A stretch of 64,000 bases of DNA, taken from assembly GCF_904848665.1 (NCBI RefSeq), contig NZ_CAJHCQ010000001.1, positions 434,001 to 498,000 on the forward strand. Direction: 5' to 3'. This document shows, piece after piece, positions 37,695 to 47,167 of the stretch. Source of the DNA: Paraburkholderia hiiakae (GTDB taxonomy: Bacteria > Pseudomonadota > Gammaproteobacteria > Burkholderiales > Burkholderiaceae). A model generated the notes under the pieces. It searched no databases. It saw nothing but the letters and a program-made list of their open reading frames with translations, and had not been told where the DNA came from. The position numbers were made by a program, and so were the translations under genes. The first letter of the stretch is position 1. Each line of letters starts with the position of its first letter.

Positions 37695-37722
37695 CGCACT
37701 AAGCGCGAAAGCGCGAAGTGCG
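37695..37722 (+). other. GNRA-tetraloop hairpin in the kynB leader
   Basis: CGCACTAAGCGC (37695-37706), loop GAAA, GCGCGAAGTGCG (37711-37722). Ten of twelve positions pair, with a 2x2 internal loop. It ends about 27 bp before the kynB start, just ahead of the CAGGAG ribosome site. Confidence 0.45.
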
Positions 37723-37749
37723 GCTGACAGGAGACAGGACGCCGCTGAC

Positions 37750-38379
37750 ATGACACAGATTAGAGACATTTCCCCGCAGATTCACCCCGAAACGCCCGTC
37801 TGGCCCGGCGATACGCCCGTGAGCGTCGAGCGCGTCTGGCGCATGGAGGCGGGCTCGCCGGTCAACGTTGCGCGCGTGACGCTTTCGCCGCACACCGGCG
37901 CGCACACCGACGCTCCGTTGCACTACGACGCCGAAGGCGCGCCGATCGGCGAAGTACCGCTCGACACGTATATCGGCGCGTGCCGCGTGATTCATTGCGT
38001 GGGCGCCGCGCCGCTCGTGCTGCCCGAACACGTGGAAGGCGCGTTGCCCGGCATCCCGCCGCGCGTGCTACTGCGCACCTACGCGCACGCACCGCAGGAC
38101 CACTGGGACAGCAAGTTTTGCGCCGTCGCGCCGGAAACGATCGATCTGCTCGCCGCGCGCGGCGTGCGTCTGATTGGCATCGACACGCCCTCGCTCGACC
38201 CGCAGGAATCGAAGACGATGGACGCACATCACCGCATCCGCGCGCATGGCATGGCGATCCTCGAAGGCGTCGTGCTCGACGCCGTGGCGCCCGGCGACTA
38301 CGAACTCATCGCGCTGCCGCTGAAGTTCTCGACGCTCGACGCAAGCCCCGTGCGCGCCGTGCTGCGCGAGTTGCCTTAA
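37750..38379 (+). CDS. kynB: Kynurenine formamidase (arylformamidase)
   Basis: 209-residue metal-dependent cyclase-family hydrolase converting N-formylkynurenine to kynurenine and formate. The metal-binding motif is [15 protein letters not shown] (about residues 47-61, H-x-G-x-H-x-D-x-P-x-H). [20 protein letters not shown] is a second conserved region. The start at 37750 sits at [20 protein letters not shown], typical of KynB. First gene of kynBUA. Confidence 0.95.
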   Translation: MTQIRDISPQIHPETPVWPGDTPVSVERVWRMEAGSPVNVARVTLSPHTGAHTDAPLHYDAEGAPIGEVPLDTYIGACRVIHCVGAAPLVLPEHVEGALPGIPPRVLLRTYAHAPQDHWDSKFCAVAPETIDLLAARGVRLIGIDTPSLDPQESKTMDAHHRIRAHGMAILEGVVLDAVAPGDYELIALPLKFSTLDASPVRAVLRELP

Positions 38380-38430
38380 GCCGCCATCCACTCAATCCCC
38401 GCTCAATCCGCCACCTAACGAAACGTAGAC

Positions 38431-39681
38431 ATGAACGACCGCAACGAAGCCCTGGCAGCCGATCGCGCCGATCCGCTCGCCGCCCTGCGCGAGCAATTCA
38501 CGCTCGCGGCCGGCACCATCTATCTCGACGGCAACTCGCTCGGCGTGCCACCCTCGGCCTCGGCTGCGCGCGCGCAGGCCGTGATCGGCGGCGAATGGGG
38601 CGAAGGCCTCATCCGCAGCTGGAACACGGCGGGCTGGTTCGCCATGCCCAAGCGTCTCGGTAACAAGCTCGCGAAGCTGATCGGCGCGGCCGACGACGAA
38701 GTCGTCGTCACCGACACCATCTCGATCAATCTCTTCAAGGCGCTTTCCGCCGCGCTGCGCGTGCAGAACGCGCGCGACCCGAAGCGCCGCGTGATCGTCT
38801 CGGAACGCTCGAACTTTCCGAGCGACCTGTACATCGCGCAAGGGCTCATCGAGCAGCTCGACCGCGGCTATGAACTGCGACTCGTCGACGATCCTGCCGA
38901 ACTGCCCGCGGCGATCCGCGATGACGTAGCTGTGGCGATGATCACGCACGTGAACTACCGCACGGGCGAGATGCACGACATGCGCGCGCTCACCGAGCAT
39001 ATTCACGCGCAGGGCGCGCTCGCGCTGTGGGATCTCGCACATTCGGCGGGCGCCGTGCCGGTCGACCTGAACGGCGCGAACGCCGACTACGCCGTGGGTT
39101 GCACCTACAAGTACCTCAACGGCGGACCCGGCTCGCCTGGCTTCGTGTGGGTGCCCAAGCGCCACCAGAGCGCGTTCTCGCAGCCGCTTTCAGGCTGGTG
39201 GGGGCACAAGAAGCCGTTCGAGATGAACCCCGAGTACCGCCCCGACGACGGCATCGCCCGCTACCTCTGCGGCACGCAGCCGATCATCTCGATTGCGCTC
39301 GTCGAATGCGGTCTCGACGTGTTCCTGCAAACCGACATGCAGGCGATCCGCCGCAAATCGCTCGCGCTCACGGATCTCTTCATCGAACTGGTTGAGACGC
39401 GCTGCAAGGAATACGGCCTCACGCTCGTCACGCCGCGCGCTCATGCGGAGCGCGGCTCGCACGTGAGCTTCGAGCATCCGCACGGCTATGAGGTGATGCA
39501 GGCGTTGATCGCGCGCGGCGTGATCGGCGACTATCGCGAGCCGCGCGTGCTGCGCTTCGGCTTCACGCCGCTGTATCTGCGTTACGTCGACGTGTGGGAC
39601 GCCGTGGAAACGCTGCGCGACGTGCTCGCGACAGAGTCCTGGCGTAAGCCCGAATTTGCCGAACGCGGCGCGGTGACCTGA
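38431..39681 (+). CDS. kynU: Kynureninase
   Basis: 416-residue PLP enzyme that splits kynurenine to anthranilate and alanine. The cofactor lysine lies in the motif [20 protein letters not shown] (about residues 224-243). Upstream [14 protein letters not shown] and [16 protein letters not shown] hold the PLP-phosphate and aspartate contacts. Length matches bacterial kynureninases. The gap to kynB is 51 bp and to kynA 10 bp, supporting one operon. Confidence 0.96.
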   Translation: MNDRNEALAADRADPLAALREQFTLAAGTIYLDGNSLGVPPSASAARAQAVIGGEWGEGLIRSWNTAGWFAMPKRLGNKLAKLIGAADDEVVVTDTISINLFKALSAALRVQNARDPKRRVIVSERSNFPSDLYIAQGLIEQLDRGYELRLVDDPAELPAAIRDDVAVAMITHVNYRTGEMHDMRALTEHIHAQGALALWDLAHSAGAVPVDLNGANADYAVGCTYKYLNGGPGSPGFVWVPKRHQSAFSQPLSGWWGHKKPFEMNPEYRPDDGIARYLCGTQPIISIALVECGLDVFLQTDMQAIRRKSLALTDLFIELVETRCKEYGLTLVTPRAHAERGSHVSFEHPHGYEVMQALIARGVIGDYREPRVLRFGFTPLYLRYVDVWDAVETLRDVLATESWRKPEFAERGAVT

Positions 39682-39691
39682 GGAACGGCAG

Positions 39692-40642
39692 ATGAACGAT
39701 CACATGCAAGTCCCGGGCATGCCCGACCCGGATGAAGCCACCGGCGCCGCACGCGGCGGGTGCCCGTTCGGACACGGCGCAGTCGCGCCGACGGCGCAAG
39801 CGCCCGAACAAGCGGCGCAAGGCGAAGGGTGGCACGACGCACAGCTCGACTTCTCGAAGTCGATGAGCTACGGCGACTACCTCGCGCTCGACGCCGTGCT
39901 GGGTGCGCAGCATCCGCTCTCGCCCGACCACAACGAAATGCTGTTCATCGTGCAGCATCAAACGAGCGAGCTGTGGATGAAGCTCGCGCTCTACGAGTTG
40001 CGCGCGGCGCTCGCCAACGTGCACCGCGATGCGCTGCCGCCCGCGTTCAAGCAGCTCGCGCGCGTCTCGCGCATCATGGAGCAGCTCGTGCAGGCGTGGA
40101 GCGTCCTCTCGACGCTCACGCCTTCCGAGTACACGGCCATGCGACCGTATCTCGGCGCGTCGTCGGGCTTCCAGTCGTACCAGTACCGGCAGATCGAATT
40201 CCTGCTCGGCAACAAGAACGTGCAGATGCTCAAGCCGCACGAGCATCGGGGCGAGATTTTCGAGCAGGTGAAAGCGACGCTCGAAGCGCCCTCGTTCTAC
40301 GACGAAGTGATTCGCCTGCTCGCGCGGCGCGGCTTTGCGATCGCGCCCGAGCGCCTGAGCCGCGACTGGTCCCTGCCGACCGAACACGACGCCACGGTCG
40401 AAGCAGCGTGGCTAGAGGTGTATCGCAATCCTTCGGAGTACTGGGATTTGTACGAGATGGCCGAAGAGCTCGTCGATCTCGAAGACGCGTTCCGCCAATG
40501 GCGCTTTCGCCACGTGACGACGGTCGAGCGCATCATCGGCTTCAAGCAGGGCACGGGCGGCACGAACGGCGCGCCGTATCTGCGCAAGATGCTCGACGTC
40601 GTGCTGTTCCCCGAGCTTTGGCACGTGCGCACGGTGCTGTAA
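39692..40642 (+). CDS. kynA: Tryptophan 2,3-dioxygenase
   Basis: 316-residue haem enzyme opening the indole ring of tryptophan to N-formylkynurenine. Signatures are [40 protein letters not shown] and [20 protein letters not shown] at the C-terminus. The N-terminal 45 residues are a variable extension with [17 protein letters not shown] lies 5 nt before the ATG. Last gene of the operon, followed by a shared terminator. Confidence 0.96.
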   Translation: MNDHMQVPGMPDPDEATGAARGGCPFGHGAVAPTAQAPEQAAQGEGWHDAQLDFSKSMSYGDYLALDAVLGAQHPLSPDHNEMLFIVQHQTSELWMKLALYELRAALANVHRDALPPAFKQLARVSRIMEQLVQAWSVLSTLTPSEYTAMRPYLGASSGFQSYQYRQIEFLLGNKNVQMLKPHEHRGEIFEQVKATLEAPSFYDEVIRLLARRGFAIAPERLSRDWSLPTEHDATVEAAWLEVYRNPSEYWDLYEMAEELVDLEDAFRQWRFRHVTTVERIIGFKQGTGGTNGAPYLRKMLDVVLFPELWHVRTVL

Positions 40643-40670
40643 CGCGTTTTCGCGCAGCCCAAAAAGAAAA

Positions 40671-40701
40671 ATGCCCGCCAATCGATGGCGGGCATTTTTT
40701 T
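40671..40701. terminator. Bidirectional intrinsic terminator (kynA / purM)
   Basis: ATGCCCGCC (40671-40679), 7-nt loop, GGCGGGCAT (40687-40695), then seven or more Ts; AAAAAGAAAA on the left gives a T-run for the convergent purM transcript. Confidence 0.9.
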
Positions 40702-40720
40702 GCGCCGGAACGCGCCAGGC

Positions 40721-41782
40721 TTAGACCACCACGGTCTGCGCTTCGCCTTCCTTGCTTTCGCGCACCACGCCGATCTTCCACACCTGCTCGCCCGCAGCGG
40801 CCAGCAGGGAAGCCGCCGCATCGGCTTGATCCGCCGCCACGACCACGGCCATGCCGATGCCGCAGTTGAACACGCGGTGCATTTCCGCATCGGCCACGCC
40901 GCCGTGCTTTTGCAGCCACGTGAAGAGCGGCGGCAGCGGCCATGCCGCGTGATTCAGTTCAGCCGTGAGACCTTCGCGCAGTACGCGCGGAATGTTCTCG
41001 ACGAGGCCGCCGCCCGTAATGTGCGCCATGCCCTTCACGGTGATGGTTTCCATCAGCTTGAGCAACGGCTTCACGTAGATGCGCGTGGGCGCCATCAGGG
41101 CGTCCGCCAGCGAGCGGCCGTCGAAGTCGGCAGCGAGGTCCGGCTGGGCGCGCTCGATGATCTTGCGCACGAGCGAGAAGCCGTTCGAGTGGATGCCGCT
41201 CGAAGCGAGACCCAGCACCACGTCGCCCGGGGCGATCGTGCTGCCGTCGATGATCTTGCTCTTTTCGACCGCGCCCACCGCGAAACCGGCCAGGTCGTAT
41301 TCGCCGTCGGGGTACATGCCCGGCATTTCGGCCGTTTCACCGCCGATCAGCGCGCAGCCCGACAGCTCGCAGCCTTGTGCGATGCCCTTCACGACCGTGG
41401 CCGCCGTATCGACGTCCAGCTTGCCGCACGCGAAGTAGTCGAGGAAGAACAGCGGCTCGGCGCCCTGCACGAGAATGTCGTTCACGCTCATCGCGACGAG
41501 ATCCTGGCCGACCGTGTCGTGTTTGTTCAGATGAAAGGCGAGGCGCAGCTTGGTGCCCACACCGTCGGTGCCCGAAACCAGCACGGGTTCCTTGTACTTC
41601 TTCGGCACTTCGAAGAGCGCGCCGAATCCGCCGATGCCGCCCATCACGCCTTCGCGCAGGGTCTTCTTCGCAAACGGCTTGATGCGATCGACGAGCGCGT
41701 CGCCCGCGACCATGTCGACGCCAGCGTCGGCGTAGGAGAGGCCTTGTTCCTGATTAGCGGGGCCGGATTTCGGTTGATTCAT
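40721..41782 (-). CDS. purM: Phosphoribosylformylglycinamidine cyclo-ligase (AIR synthetase)
   Basis: 353-residue ATP-dependent enzyme of purine synthesis that closes the imidazole ring to give AIR. Conserved segments: [17 protein letters not shown] (about 67-83), [40 protein letters not shown] (about 140-160) and [15 protein letters not shown] (about 255). Length is normal. It is divergent from hda; a near-palindrome with a -10-like TAAAAT on the minus strand lies about 30 bp upstream. Confidence 0.97.
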   Translation of the reverse strand: MNQPKSGPANQEQGLSYADAGVDMVAGDALVDRIKPFAKKTLREGVMGGIGGFGALFEVPKKYKEPVLVSGTDGVGTKLRLAFHLNKHDTVGQDLVAMSVNDILVQGAEPLFFLDYFACGKLDVDTAATVVKGIAQGCELSGCALIGGETAEMPGMYPDGEYDLAGFAVGAVEKSKIIDGSTIAPGDVVLGLASSGIHSNGFSLVRKIIERAQPDLAADFDGRSLADALMAPTRIYVKPLLKLMETITVKGMAHITGGGLVENIPRVLREGLTAELNHAAWPLPPLFTWLQKHGGVADAEMHRVFNCGIGMAVVVAADQADAAASLLAAAGEQVWKIGVVRESKEGEAQTVVV

Positions 41783-41800
41783 GGGGAAGCGCCAGAAGGT

Positions 41801-41822
41801 CGGTAAAATACGATTTTAACCG
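41801..41822. promoter_or_regulatory. AT-rich inverted repeat in the purM upstream region
   Basis: CGGTAAAAT (41801-41809) and ATTTTAACCG (41813-41822) are inverted copies differing by one inserted base. It contains a minus-strand TAAAAT that could be the purM -10, about 30 bp before the start. No matching -35 is present. Confidence 0.35.
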
Positions 41823-42078
41823 ATTGACGGCGCCCCGCCGCCGCGGGTGGAGCGAGATTTGGAACGCGCCTCGCCTCGCGCCCCACAACCGGAAACCGAG
41901 TTTTGCCGCAGAACACACCGCATTTCGCACCGTACCAGCGTCGGGCCGCCATCTGGACCGGGATCGCGCTCGCCCTCGGCCGCGTGCTGCGGCGCTCGCG
42001 GCTCAGTGATCTCCGCAGTTCTCACCGCAGTTCTCGCGAGAGCACGCTTTACTAGAACCGATTCCGTCCAGACACACC

Positions 42079-43431
42079 GTGCAGCGACAGTTAACGCTCG
42101 ATCTCGGCACTCCGCCGCCATCGACCTTCGACAACTTCCATATCGGCGCCAACGCTGAGCTGGTCGCGCGCCTGCGCGGTCTGGACGCGGCGCTCACGGC
42201 GGGCCCGATCGCCGACCGCACGTTCTATGTCTGGGGCGAACCGGGCAACGGGCGCAGCCACCTGCTACACGCGCTCGCCGATGAAGCGCCGCCGGGGCAC
42301 GTGCGCTATCTGGGCCCGCAAAGCGCGCTGGCCGCGTTCACGTTCGATCCGCGCGTGACGATCTACGCGGTGGACGACTGCGATTCGCTCTCGGGCGCGC
42401 AGCAGATCGCGCTCTTCAACCTGTTCAACGAGGTGCGCTCCTACCCCGCCTGCGCGCTCGTCGCAACGGGAAACGCGCCGCCCATGGGGCTCACCGTGCG
42501 CGAGGACCTGCGCACGCGTCTGGGCTGGGGCCTCGTGTTCCACCTTGCACCGCTCTCCGACGAAGGCAAGGCTGCGATCCTCAAGCTCGCGGCCCGCGAG
42601 CGCGGCATTGCGCTCGCCGACGACGTGCCCGCCTACCTGCTCACGCACTTCCGGCGCGACATGCCGAGCCTCATGGGCTTGCTCGACGCGCTCGACCGCT
42701 TTTCGCTCGAACAGAAGCGCGCCGTGACGCTGCCTCTCTTGCGCGCGATGCTCGCGAAGGGCGTGGGCGATCTGGTGAGCGCAGCGAGCACGCTAGCGAC
42801 GGACGATGCGCTTTCTGCCGAAGAGCCGGTGCAAACGAGCGAAGCGGCGCATGCAGGCGAAGCGGGGGAAGCCGGCGAAGGTGACGAAGGCGACGAACGC
42901 GACGCGGCCCCGAGCGAAGACATCGCGGCGCAAACGCAACCCGCCGAGCGCGTTGAGCCGATAGCGCCACCCTTGCCCACCGCAGAGCCCGACGAAGCCC
43001 AGCCCTACGAAGCACCGAAAGCACCCGCCTTGCAGGCGCGCCCACCGGCGCCCGTGCCCTTCGTTAAGCCGACCGACAACGTCGAAGGCGAATTAGGGGC
43101 CAAATATCGTCACGTCGTCCACAAGGAACTGGGCACGGAACTCAAGGGCGAAGTCGAAGCCGACGTGAGCAATGAAATGACCGGCGAGCTGCGCGGCGAT
43201 CTCGATCCGCCGGACGGAACCGCCGCAAGTGCCGTGAACGCAGGCGAAGCGCCGAAAGAAGCATCGGCAGACGCGCAGACACCGGCATCGGCAACGCCCG
43301 ATCCGTCCAAAGCGCAAGACAGCGAGTCGGCTGCCGAGAGCGACACGCCTTGCGGACCCGAATCCCCCGCGGACCCCGCCGCGCCGACGCCGTCCGCCGG
43401 CGGCGGCAACGGCGTCCCCCGCTTCAAGTAA
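42079..43431 (+). CDS. hda: DnaA regulatory inactivator Hda with a long C-terminal low-complexity tail
   Basis: 450-residue protein; residues 1-226 are a complete Hda. The N-terminal clamp-binding motif is QLTLDL (4-9), the degenerate Walker A is GEPGNGRS (53-60), Walker B is TIYAVDDCDS (94-103), an arginine-finger region is REDLRTRLGWG (141-151) and sensor 2 is FRRDMPSLMGLLDALDRFSL (191-210). Hda with the sliding clamp stimulates DnaA-ATP hydrolysis to stop re-initiation. Residues 227-450 are a disordered Ala/Glu/Pro-rich tail with one less simple segment (LGAKYRHVVHKELGTELKGE and MTGELRGDL). Hda in other bacteria is about 230-260 residues. The start is GTG at 42079. The HAD gene begins 11 bp downstream. 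Confidence 0.92.
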   Translation: MQRQLTLDLGTPPPSTFDNFHIGANAELVARLRGLDAALTAGPIADRTFYVWGEPGNGRSHLLHALADEAPPGHVRYLGPQSALAAFTFDPRVTIYAVDDCDSLSGAQQIALFNLFNEVRSYPACALVATGNAPPMGLTVREDLRTRLGWGLVFHLAPLSDEGKAAILKLAARERGIALADDVPAYLLTHFRRDMPSLMGLLDALDRFSLEQKRAVTLPLLRAMLAKGVGDLVSAASTLATDDALSAEEPVQTSEAAHAGEAGEAGEGDEGDERDAAPSEDIAAQTQPAERVEPIAPPLPTAEPDEAQPYEAPKAPALQARPPAPVPFVKPTDNVEGELGAKYRHVVHKELGTELKGEVEADVSNEMTGELRGDLDPPDGTAASAVNAGEAPKEASADAQTPASATPDPSKAQDSESAAESDTPCGPESPADPAAPTPSAGGGNGVPRFK

Positions 43432-43442
43432 AATGAGCGCCC

Positions 43443-44129
43443 ATGGCTAACCTTGCACTGTTTGACCTCGATCACACCCTGATCCCCACCGACAGCGACC
43501 ACGAATGGGGCCGCTTCATGGTGAAGCTCGGCATTGTCGACGGCGAGCGCTTTGCCGAGCAGAACGACCGCTTCTATGCCGACTACAAGGCCGGCAAGCT
43601 CGACATCCACGCGTACCTCGTCGCCATGCTCACGCCACTCGCGAAATATTCGCGCGCGCAGTTGAAGGCATGGCACGACCAGTACATGCACGAGGTGATC
43701 AAGCCGACCATCCTGCCGAGCGCGGTCGAGCTCGTGAAAAAGCACAAGGAAGCGGGCGATCTCTGCTGCGTGGTCACCGCCACCAATGAATTCATCACGG
43801 CGCCCATCGCCGAGGCGTTCGGCGTGGACAAGCTGATCGCGTGCGAAGTCGAAACCGTGGACGGCGATCCGGCATCGGCCTTCACCGGCCGCCCGACCGG
43901 CACGCCGAGCTACCGCGAAGGCAAGATCGTGCGCGTCGAGCAGTGGCTCGCCTCGCTCGGCCAAAACTTGTCGGACTTCGAGCACAGCTACTTCTATAGC
44001 GACTCGCATAACGACATCCCGCTGCTCGAAAAAGTCAGCGACCCGATCGCCACCAACCCCGACGACACCCTGCGCGCTCACGCGCAACAAGCGGGCTGGC
44101 GCATTCTCGATTTGTTCCAAGCCCAGTGA
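43443..44129 (+). CDS. HAD superfamily subfamily IB phosphatase
   Basis: 228-residue cytoplasmic HAD phosphatase. Motif I is LFDLDHTLIPTDSD (nucleophile Asp8, acid Asp10), motif II is VVTATNEF, motif III lysine is in REGKIVRV and motif IV is YFYSDSHNDIPLLE. Subfamily IB includes phosphoserine phosphatase-like enzymes; the true substrate is unknown, and a histidinol-phosphate or phosphoserine-type substrate is possible. The stop overlaps the pcnB start by 4 nt (GTGA). Confidence 0.88.
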   Translation: MANLALFDLDHTLIPTDSDHEWGRFMVKLGIVDGERFAEQNDRFYADYKAGKLDIHAYLVAMLTPLAKYSRAQLKAWHDQYMHEVIKPTILPSAVELVKKHKEAGDLCCVVTATNEFITAPIAEAFGVDKLIACEVETVDGDPASAFTGRPTGTPSYREGKIVRVEQWLASLGQNLSDFEHSYFYSDSHNDIPLLEKVSDPIATNPDDTLRAHAQQAGWRILDLFQAQ

Positions 44130-45751
44130 TCAAGAAACTCATCCGCAAGCTGTTCGGCCAGGACGACGCCGAAGCGGCGCAAGACACCGAAGCGCCCGCC
44201 GCCGATCCGCGCACGGCCTCGCATGAAGGCGCGGCCGCCGGCAACACCCGTGCGCGCCGCAAGCCGGCCAGCGCACAGAAGACGTCGAAGCCGCGCAGTG
44301 GCAAAGGCGCGCCCGATCCGGCCACGCCCGTCATCCTTTCCGCCGACGTCCACGGCATCAATCCCGCGCTCATCTCGCGCAACGCCGTGCGCGTGACCGA
44401 AGGCCTGCAGCAAGCGGGCTTCCGGGCGTTCATCGTGGGCGGCGCGGTGCGCGACCTGTTGCTCGGCGTCGCGCCCAAGGACTTCGACGTGGCGACCGAC
44501 GCCACGCCCGACCAGGTGCAGAAGCTGTTCCGCCGCGCGCGCATCATCGGCCGGCGCTTCCAGATCGTGCACGTGCAGTTCGGCCAGGAAATCATCGAGG
44601 TTTCGACGTTCCGCGCGCTGGTGGACGCCCCGCCCGCAGATGCACCGCCCGCTCCGGCGCCCGCGAAGCGCATGCGCCGCGACGAGCTCGACCGCAAGAC
44701 CCACGCCGTGGATGCGAGCGGCCGTGTGCTGCGCGACAACGTCTGGGGCGAGCAGCACGAAGACGCCACGCGCCGCGACTTCACGATCAACGCGATGTAC
44801 TACGACCCGGCCACGCAAACGGTGCTCGACTATCACAACGGGATGGCCGACATGCGCGCGCGCCTGTTGCGCATGATCGGCGACCCGGCCACGCGTTACC
44901 GGGAAGACCCGGTACGCATGCTGCGCGTGGTGCGTTTCGCGGCGAAGCTCGGCTTCGAGATCGAAGAGCACACGCGCGAGCCGATCACGAAGCTCGCGGA
45001 CCTCGTCAACAACGTGCCCGCGGCGCGTCTTTTCGACGAAATGCTCAAGCTGCTGCTCTCGGGCCACGCGCTCGAGTGCCTGAGGTGGTTGCGCAAGGAA
45101 GGGCTGCATCACGGCCTCCTGCCGCTCCTCGACGTGATTCTCGAGCAGCCGCAGGGCGAGCGCTTCATCACGCTCGCGCTCTCGAACACCGACGCGCGCG
45201 TGCGCGCGGGCAAGCCGGTGTCGCCTGGCTTCCTGTTCGCCACGCTGCTTTGGCACGACGTGCTGCAGCGCTGGCAACAGTACACGGCCGCGGGCGAAAT
45301 CCCGGTGCCGGCGCTCCATCGCGCGATGGACGACGTGATCGACGCGCAAACGGAAAAGCTCGCGATCCATCGCCGCTTCTCGTCGGACATGCGCGAGATC
45401 TGGGGCCTGCAACTGCGCCTCGAAAAACGTGGCCGCGGCGCGCTCAAGCTGCTGGAACACCAAAGATTTAGAGCGGGGTATGATTTCCTCCTGCTGCGCT
45501 GTGAATCGGGCGAGCTGGACGCCGAAATCGGCCAATGGTGGACGGACTTCATTTCCGGCGACATCGCCGCGCGCGAGGCGCTTCTCACGCAGGGCGGCAA
45601 GGAACGCTCGCCGCGCAAGCGCCGCCGCCGCGGCGGCGCGAAGAGCCGCAGAACGGGCGAAGGCGCTGCGTCGGAAGACGGCGCAGACGGTGACGTGCAG
45701 GAAGCCAGCAGTGCAGACTATGACGGCCACGCCGGTCCGCACGAGGACTGA
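44126..45751 (+). CDS. pcnB: Poly(A) polymerase I
   Basis: 541-residue nucleotidyltransferase that adds 3' A-tails to RNA, promoting decay. The class II NTP transferase core has FIVGGAVRDLLLGVAPKDFD (about 108-127) with the catalytic D-x-D, then RRFQIVHVQFG, RRDFTINAMYYD and EDPVRMLRVVRFAAKLGF. A basic C-terminal tail (PRKRRRRGGAKSRRTG) is typical of PcnB, distinguishing it from CCA-adding enzyme. An N-terminal extension of about 65 residues is low-complexity. The start is GTG at 44126 overlapping the HAD stop. Confidence 0.93.
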   Translation: MIKKLIRKLFGQDDAEAAQDTEAPAADPRTASHEGAAAGNTRARRKPASAQKTSKPRSGKGAPDPATPVILSADVHGINPALISRNAVRVTEGLQQAGFRAFIVGGAVRDLLLGVAPKDFDVATDATPDQVQKLFRRARIIGRRFQIVHVQFGQEIIEVSTFRALVDAPPADAPPAPAPAKRMRRDELDRKTHAVDASGRVLRDNVWGEQHEDATRRDFTINAMYYDPATQTVLDYHNGMADMRARLLRMIGDPATRYREDPVRMLRVVRFAAKLGFEIEEHTREPITKLADLVNNVPAARLFDEMLKLLLSGHALECLRWLRKEGLHHGLLPLLDVILEQPQGERFITLALSNTDARVRAGKPVSPGFLFATLLWHDVLQRWQQYTAAGEIPVPALHRAMDDVIDAQTEKLAIHRRFSSDMREIWGLQLRLEKRGRGALKLLEHQRFRAGYDFLLLRCESGELDAEIGQWWTDFISGDIAAREALLTQGGKERSPRKRRRRGGAKSRRTGEGAASEDGADGDVQEASSADYDGHAGPHED

Positions 45752-45823
45752 CGCCGTGCGGCGTCGCGGCGAGCCGCGGCGCACATGTGTCGAACAGCAA
45801 CAAAAGTCGCAGGAAGTGAAGCC

Positions 45824-46363
45824 ATGACGGTTGCCTGGCTGGGAATTGGTGCGAATCTGGGGGATGCGCGCCAGACCCTCAAAGACGCGGTGGTGTGCCT
45901 TGCACAACAGCACACCCTCGCCGTCGTCGCCAAATCGAGTCTGTACCGTACCGCGCCCATCGACGCGGGCGGCGACGACTATTACAACTGCGTCGTGAAG
46001 ATCGAGACGAGTCTCGACGTTCACGCGCTGCTCGCGCTGTGCCAGCGCGTGGAGCATCACTTCGGCCGGGAGCGTCCCTTTCGCAATGCGCCGCGCACGC
46101 TCGACATCGACATCCTGCTCTACGGCGACGCGGCCATCGACGAAACCGACCTCGTCGTGCCGCATCCGCGCATGACGGGCCGCGCGTTCGCGCTCGTGCC
46201 GCTCGTCGAGATCGATCCCGAACTCGTGATTCCGGGCCACGGGCGCGCCAGCGCGTTCCTCGGCGCCGTGGCCGACCAGCGCATCGAGAAGGTCAAGCCG
46301 CTTTGCCAGTGCATGGGCACAACGCCTGCACCGGACACGCCGCCCTCCAGCAACTGCCGATGA
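45824..46363 (+). CDS. folK: 2-amino-4-hydroxy-6-hydroxymethyldihydropteridine pyrophosphokinase
   Basis: 179-residue HPPK of folate synthesis; transfers pyrophosphate to the pterin. Visible motifs are WLGIGANLGDARQTL, SSLYRTAPIDAGGDDYYNCV, ERPFRNAPRTLDIDILLYGD (catalytic Asp pair) and VVPHPRMTGRAFALVPL. The start at 45824 has AGGAAG 8 nt upstream; an in-frame ATG at 45785 is less likely. The stop overlaps the next gene's start as ATGA. Confidence 0.96.
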   Translation: MTVAWLGIGANLGDARQTLKDAVVCLAQQHTLAVVAKSSLYRTAPIDAGGDDYYNCVVKIETSLDVHALLALCQRVEHHFGRERPFRNAPRTLDIDILLYGDAAIDETDLVVPHPRMTGRAFALVPLVEIDPELVIPGHGRASAFLGAVADQRIEKVKPLCQCMGTTPAPDTPPSSNCR

Positions 46364-47058
46364 GCACGACACCCCTGCCCGTCGTCAGCGCGCGCGCCAC
46401 GCGGCCCGCAGCGCTCCAGTACATCGTGATCGAAGGGCCGATCGGCGCGGGCAAGACCACGCTCGCCACGCGGCTCGCCGAACGCTGGTCGATGCAAACG
46501 CTCTTCGAATCGAACGCAGAGAATCCGTTTCTGGAACGCGTGTATCGCGACACGGCGCCTTCGTCGCATGCGCTCGCCGCGCAGTTGCATATCGCCTTGC
46601 AGCGCGAGCAGCTTTCGCGCGAAGTGGTCGCCCGCCGGACAACGAGCGCGCCGCTCGTGACGAACTTCCTCGCCGAACGAAACGACCTCTTCGCACGCCT
46701 CACACTCGCTGAAGACGAACTGCTGCTTTACCGCGCACTCGCCTCGCGTCTGACCTCGTCCGCTCCCGCGCCCGACCTCGTCGTCTATTTGCAGGCGAGC
46801 CCCGAGGCACTCTACGCGCGCATCCAGAAGCGGGCGATCCCGCGCGAGCTGCCTATCTCGAGCGCATTCCTGCATGCGCTCTGCGACAGCTACAACGATT
46901 TTTTCTATCATTACGATCATGCGCCGGTGCTCACCGTCGGCGCGGAGCATCTGGATCTGCTCGATTCCGATGCGGACCTCGCGCTCGTCGTCGGACGTAT
47001 CGAGACGATGCGCGGCCGCAAGGAATCCTTCGTCAAGGGCACGTCGCTATCGTCCTAG
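46360..47058 (+). CDS. Deoxynucleoside kinase (deoxyadenosine/deoxyguanosine kinase family)
   Basis: 232-residue dNK-family kinase phosphorylating deoxyribonucleosides. The P-loop is [20 protein letters not shown] (about residues 23-42). Further signatures are [10 protein letters not shown], the E-R-S-like [11 protein letters not shown], and the LID region [15 protein letters not shown]. Substrate choice between dA, dG and others cannot be fixed from sequence. The gene overlaps folK by 4 nt and stands before panB, a conserved Burkholderiaceae order. Its TAG stop is the first unit of a 12-bp repeat. Confidence 0.88.
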   Translation: MSTTPLPVVSARATRPAALQYIVIEGPIGAGKTTLATRLAERWSMQTLFESNAENPFLERVYRDTAPSSHALAAQLHIALQREQLSREVVARRTTSAPLVTNFLAERNDLFARLTLAEDELLLYRALASRLTSSAPAPDLVVYLQASPEALYARIQKRAIPRELPISSAFLHALCDSYNDFFYHYDHAPVLTVGAEHLDLLDSDADLALVVGRIETMRGRKESFVKGTSLSS

Positions 47059-47103
47059 AAGCGGTCGTAGAAGCGGTCGTAGAAGCGGCCGTAGCAGCGG
47101 CCG
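47056..47103. repeat. 12-bp tandem repeat starting at the deoxynucleoside kinase stop
   Basis: Four units: TAGAAGCGGTCG twice, TAGAAGCGGCCG, TAGCAGCGGCCG. Each begins with TAG in the kinase frame, so the stop codon is reiterated every 12 bp. Confidence 0.9.
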
Positions 47104-47167
47104 TTTCATCGGCGCGATCGAGCGGCGCAGCCCCTCCCCGTTTTTCCCTTTCCCAACGGATTTCCCC

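Noticed and set aside
44078..46372. A 764-codon minus-strand frame across HAD, pcnB and folK
   Set aside because: It spans several genuine plus-strand genes with overlapping starts and stops; composition is that of a shadow frame.
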